Assembly: GCF_030704535.1 (NCBI RefSeq)
Contig: NC_081810.1
Coordinates: 5,365,501-5,429,500, forward strand
Direction of reading: 5' to 3'
Length of the DNA stretch: 64,000 nucleotides
From: Vitis vinifera
Taxonomy: Eukaryota; Streptophyta; Magnoliopsida; Vitales; Vitaceae
Both the position numbers and the translations under genes were made by a program. How positions within the stretch are numbered: position 1 is the first letter of the stretch; each line of letters starts with the position of its first letter. Under the pieces are notes generated by a model. That model searched no databases. It saw only the letters and a program-made list of their open reading frames with translations, and had not been told where the DNA came from. Below are positions 61,501 to 64,000 of this stretch, one piece after another.

Positions 61501-63846
61501 CAAAACCCTGAAGTTTAAGTCCCTTTGTTTAGTTTGAGGGGCTCAACCATGGAAGGTTCCTCTATTTAACATATATATATATATATAAATTTTAAGCTTT
61601 CACTTGAATCTCAAAAATTGTGAACAAAGGATGAAAGGAACATATGATAAGCTTAAGTATAATAATACATCTATTTATTATTTTCTTGATTTTATCGACT
61701 CATTAAAAATAAATTGTTTGATAATGGAATTTTTATGCATTTTTCAATTATCTTATTTTTCTTTATATTTTTTACAACTAAAAATTAATAATATTTTTTT
61801 TACCAAAAATATAAACATGTATAATAGTTTTTTTAAACTAAATGCAACATTTTATTAATATATTACAAAAAGCCCACAAAGTCCTAAATCCATTGAATGT
61901 TTGAAGCCTAAGCCACAACAACCTGAAGGTTGTAACCTCGAGGCTATTTTTTTTTTTTTTTTTATTGGCAAACACACAAAGAGCATATATTAGCAAGGAG
62001 CCCCATAAAGCAAGCCCAAAAGCCTACAGGGAGTATACAAAAGACGCCCTAGGGCACAAAAAGAAGTAGAAATACAATACCAGCCCTCACCTAGCACCTA
62101 GCCAATAAAAAAAACCGAGTAAAGAGAGAGGACCTTCATTTACAACTGATTTAGACCACACCCAAAGATTACAAACAAAAGAATTTTTCAACCTATTCAT
62201 CGATAGCTCCTCATTGTCAAAGGCAATCCTATTTCTTTTCTTCCACACCGTCCAAAAGATACACGAAGGGGTTGCCTTCCACACCTTTCTGCGCATCTTG
62301 CCCATATTAAAGCCACTCCACCCACTAAGGGTATCTCTAACCGAATAAGGCAGGACCCAAGAAACACCAAAAAAAAGTAAATAATAATTCCCATAACACT
62401 CTAGCCTTGGAGCACTGAATAAAAATATGATCAATAGATTCTTCTTCCTCACAGCAAAGAAAGCATCCGTTGGCTAAACACCGACCCCTCTTTTTGAGTT
62501 GATCCAAAGTTAACACTTTACCCCAAAAAGCTTCCCAAGCAAGGAAACACACTTTAGTAGGCACACAAGAATTCCATATAATGTTGATAGGGAATTGAAC
62601 ACCTCTTCTTGAATCTAAAATGCTATAAAGAGATTTAACTGAGAAAATCCCATCCTTTGTCTCTTTCCACAACAAACAATCTTCCGCAAGAGGATTAAGC
62701 CTCCTCCCCCGAATTATCACAAGTAATCTCTCCACCTCCTCCACCTCCCAGTCATTAAAGGGCCTAGAGAATCTGGGACTCCAAACCCCTTCACCTCCAA
62801 AATGATCCCACATCTCCTCTATCCAAGCCTCTTTATAAGATGCAAAGGCATACAAAGAGGGGAATGAATTACAGAGAGTGGAGTTCCCATACCAATTATC
62901 TTTCCAAAATTTCACCCTTCTACCATTCCCCATAGAGAAGCCCACCCTGTTTTGCAAAAGAGCACCTTCCTTCCTTATATCCTTCCAAAAACCAACTCCA
63001 AAGCCCTCCCTGACCTCTTTAGAATACCACCCCCCTCTATAAGCCTCAACAAGGTGAGGCTTCAGCCTTGAGGCCAATTTATAGTCTTATCTTGAGGCAA
63101 GCTCGAGGCACCAACCAAAATAGCCTTTTGAGAACCCATTTGAAATTTGCCACCATATGAAGGATTTGAGTTACCATAATACCAAGAAAATATATTTCAT
63201 GAAATTAAAAAAATAAAAAAGTATTATATCCATAATTGTGATAATATTAATCATTCCCATGTTTTAAAAATCATGACATTTCCATATGATACTTTCTGGT
63301 TCTATGGAACTTTGATTAGCGATACTTCCTATTTCCATTAAGATTTATTTGTTTATTCTTTCTCAATATTATTGATATTCGAGCTATCTGCTATTCACTA
63401 TTCACTTAAGAATAGATTTATAAACACACAACTGCAAAACAGAAGAATCTTGTTTAGTGTGGCACTTCCATGTTTGCATTCAATTACATTAATGGGCAAC
63501 GTCTCTATCATGAAAGCAAAGAAGTGAAGTGAATTTGATATGCTATATGAATTACCGTATGGATTGGCATCCAGCGCTCACTTGCAAGCTCATATCCATT
63601 TGGGTCCTCACCAGGAGGATGGAGAATTGATATGCATACTCGTCCATCTGGATAAACTGTAATTCATGCAAGAACCAAGTTGATTTCAAGCCATGCTCCA
63701 ATGGTAAGAGTCAAAAATCAAACACATGCAGTTGGACAAACAACCAACCATTGGGATGCCACACTTCTGAAGTAAACTTCACTGTTGGAGGACTGTTCGG
63801 ATAATTGGGTGGAAAGCTCATGATGGCATTGAAAAATCCCCCATCA
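52516..63846 (-). CDS. UBC7/13/14-like: Ubiquitin-conjugating enzyme E2, UBC7/13/14 (UBE2G) type, 3' part
   Basis: Four 3' exons splice in frame on the minus strand: 63749-63846, 63556-63656, 57142-57219 and 52516-52593. Earlier exons lie beyond base 64000. The exons encode [20 protein letters not shown], then [20 protein letters not shown] (active-site Cys in RVCISI) and [14 protein letters not shown], then [20 protein letters not shown], then [20 protein letters not shown] and the end SQEMF. The acidic insertion after the active site ([17 protein letters not shown]) marks the UBC7/UBE2G class, which makes Lys48 chains and acts in ER-associated degradation. That role is family knowledge. The last two introns are 4.5 and 6.3 kb, filled with transposon debris. 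No sequence change that would inactivate the protein is seen. Confidence 0.94.
53173..53307. repeat. Tandem duplication, 67-bp unit
   Basis: Two adjacent copies start GAAGAATCAAA at 53173 and 53240, and both contain GTAGGTAAGGAAACACAAG and GATGAAGCATATT. A few substitutions and a two-base indel separate them. It lies in the last UBC intron. Confidence 0.8.
53502..53891 (-). other. Exon-like 129-codon open frame of unknown origin
   Basis: The minus strand is open for 129 codons within an AT-rich UBC intron and has protein-like composition, for example [20 protein letters not shown] and [20 protein letters not shown]. It ends with [21 protein letters not shown] donor-like GTAAGAT lies inside it, after SSTGW, and an AG precedes [10 protein letters not shown], so it may be two captured exons. 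I do not recognise it. It could be a gene fragment moved by a transposon, an exon of an overlapping gene, or chance. Confidence 0.3.
55029..55577 (+). mobile_element. Solo LTR with 5-bp target duplication
   Basis: The element starts TGATGAGGATG and ends CCTACATCA, the TG...CA termini of an LTR. It is flanked exactly by ATAAG at 55024-55028 and 55578-55582. A TATAAATA box lies at 55262-55269, and a run of (C/G)TAGTAGA-type internal repeats (TTATTAGAGTCCTAGTAGA twice, near 55196-55240) precedes it. The length is 549 bp. The lack of a second LTR or interior between the target duplications points to LTR-LTR recombination. The superfamily cannot be told from the LTR alone. Confidence 0.85.
55583..57141. 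other. Rest of the last UBC intron: no gene recognised
   Basis: The stretch contains several open frames of 60-100 codons on both strands (55.56-55.90 kb plus; 55.95-56.24 kb minus) with no recognised domain. Composition is less AT-rich than true spacer, so older transposon sequence is likely. Confidence 0.4.
57399..57533 (-). mobile_element. Short LINE tail insertion with imperfect 12-bp target duplication
   Basis: A poly(T) run at about 57418-57436 marks the 3' end of a minus-strand insert. Its body reads (minus strand) GTATACGTCGTGTCTACC...TTTTTATTAATACAATACC...TTTACTTATCAAAA, the LINE trailer type seen elsewhere here. TCTGTTAT(A/G)ACA flanks it at 57399-57410 and 57522-57533. It is heavily 5'-truncated. 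Confidence 0.6.
58602..58711 (+). mobile_element. LINE 3' tail, plus orientation
   Basis: Contains GTATACTCCATGTATACTCTG and GGGCACTGCTTTTGGTG, and ends in ATCTATAAAAAAAAA. These are the trailer phrases of the other LINEs here. A second A-rich end just upstream (CTCATAAAAAAAAA near 58592) suggests two tails in a row. Confidence 0.5.
58913..58931. repeat. (CA)n microsatellite
   Basis: About nine CA units in the long UBC intron. Confidence 0.9.
59296..59320. repeat. (TTTC)n microsatellite
   Basis: About six CTTT/TTTC units followed by a T run, in the long UBC intron. Confidence 0.85.
59680..60319 (+). mobile_element. LINE 3' fragment with zinc-binding domain
   Basis: The plus strand encodes a decayed zf-RVT domain: [20 protein letters not shown] and [13 protein letters not shown] near 59830-59940, preceded by frameshifted 'P..V.FYAW'-like sequence. 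The end has the usual trailer (CTTTTAGGCGCTTTCAATAC) and an A tail at 60308-60318. It is antisense to the UBC gene. Confidence 0.7.
60320..61384. other. AT-rich intron sequence, nothing recognised
   Basis: Only AT-rich DNA and a small duplication are visible: AGTAATATAAGTTGCAATT at 61144-61162 and again at 61181-61199. Confidence 0.5.
61385..61580 (+). mobile_element. Possible tRNA-derived SINE
   Basis: CCAGTTGGTTAGAAGG near 61387 resembles a pol III A-box of tRNA type. GCTTGATTCTTG near 61438 resembles a B-box, at roughly tRNA spacing. The sequence ends in an (AT)n tract at about 61569-61587, as many plant SINE tails do. The B-box is diverged and no target duplication was found. Confidence 0.4.
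61947..63077 (-). mobile_element. 5'-truncated L1-type LINE with poly(A) tail
   Basis: The minus strand has a 246-codon open frame (63077-62337) that continues, after a frameshift, in 62452-62087. It covers the region after the reverse transcriptase and the zf-RVT domain: [62 protein letters not shown], then the frame-shifted DTLSGWSGF. The poly(T) run at about 61947-61963 is its A tail. The flanks, ACCTCGAGGCTA before the tail and GCCTTGAGGCCA past the 5' end, could be a decayed target duplication. It has the same orientation as the host UBC gene. Confidence 0.85.
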
Positions 63847-64000
63847 CTGCAGTCATATTTCAGTGAATAATCAACACAATTGGGAAACAATCCATGCTTT
63901 ATGCCTTAATTGAAAACAAAAAATAGTGTCATTAGCCTAATTGTGTATCTAAATTGAGAGAGAAAGATACTAAACAATAAACACATATCTACAAAACCAC

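Noticed and set aside
62087-63077. 246-codon frame as a host gene
   Set aside because: It is the C-terminal part of a LINE ORF2, with zf-RVT motifs and a poly(A) tail.

Overview
The window is nuclear DNA of a flowering plant. Genes are split by GT-AG introns, intergenic DNA is AT-rich, there is a nuclear tRNA-His(GUG), and the transposons are of plant types: L1-like LINEs, Ty1/copia remnants, an Au-like SINE and a MITE. Gene content and LINE tail sequence suit a woody eudicot, and grapevine (Vitis) is my best guess, by recollection only. I find no prokaryotic feature, CRISPR array, virus or gene cluster that would amount to a new system. The interest lies in the gene models and in several well-bounded repeats.

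Layout. 1-8.2 kb: 5' part of a minus-strand gene for an unrecognised conserved plant protein. Its introns hold LINE and copia debris and an imperfect tandem array. 8.2-10.5 kb: AT-rich spacer with an Au-like SINE in a 9-bp target duplication. 10.5-14.7 kb: an ACR9/ACR10-type ACT-repeat protein (six exons, minus). 17.1-17.4 kb: an intronless histone H4 gene (minus) with TATA box and octamer elements. 17.7-22.1 kb: a decayed minus-strand copia element. 22.3-23.2 kb: the ~6-kDa mitochondrial ATP synthase subunit (plus). 24.1-29.2 kb: cytosolic-type UDP-xylose synthase (twelve coding exons, minus). 30.5 kb: tRNA-His. 30.9-34.1 kb: a 12-helix FUSC/aromatic-acid-exporter-like membrane protein (minus). 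34.1-41.2 kb: spacer without a recognised gene. 41.2-48.8 kb: a Sec14-like CRAL-TRIO protein with a C-terminal membrane segment (six coding exons, minus), carrying a MITE in an intron. 51.3-52.0 kb: a small glyoxalase/VOC-fold protein (plus), divergent from the Sec14-like gene over a spacer with several CACGTG boxes. 52.5-64 kb: 3' part of a UBC7/13/14-type ubiquitin-conjugating enzyme (minus), whose very long introns hold LINEs, a solo LTR and a possible tRNA-derived SINE.

The genes do not form a pathway. They are ordinary housekeeping and metabolic genes: chromatin, respiration, cell-wall sugar supply, lipid transfer, protein turnover and amino-acid sensing. All exon models were spliced by eye from frame continuity, GT-AG sites and recalled family sequences, and every complete coding sequence sums to a whole number of codons. 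Untranslated ends are less certain. The observation most worth following is a near-identical 27-nt element, in the same sense orientation, in the first introns of two unrelated genes.
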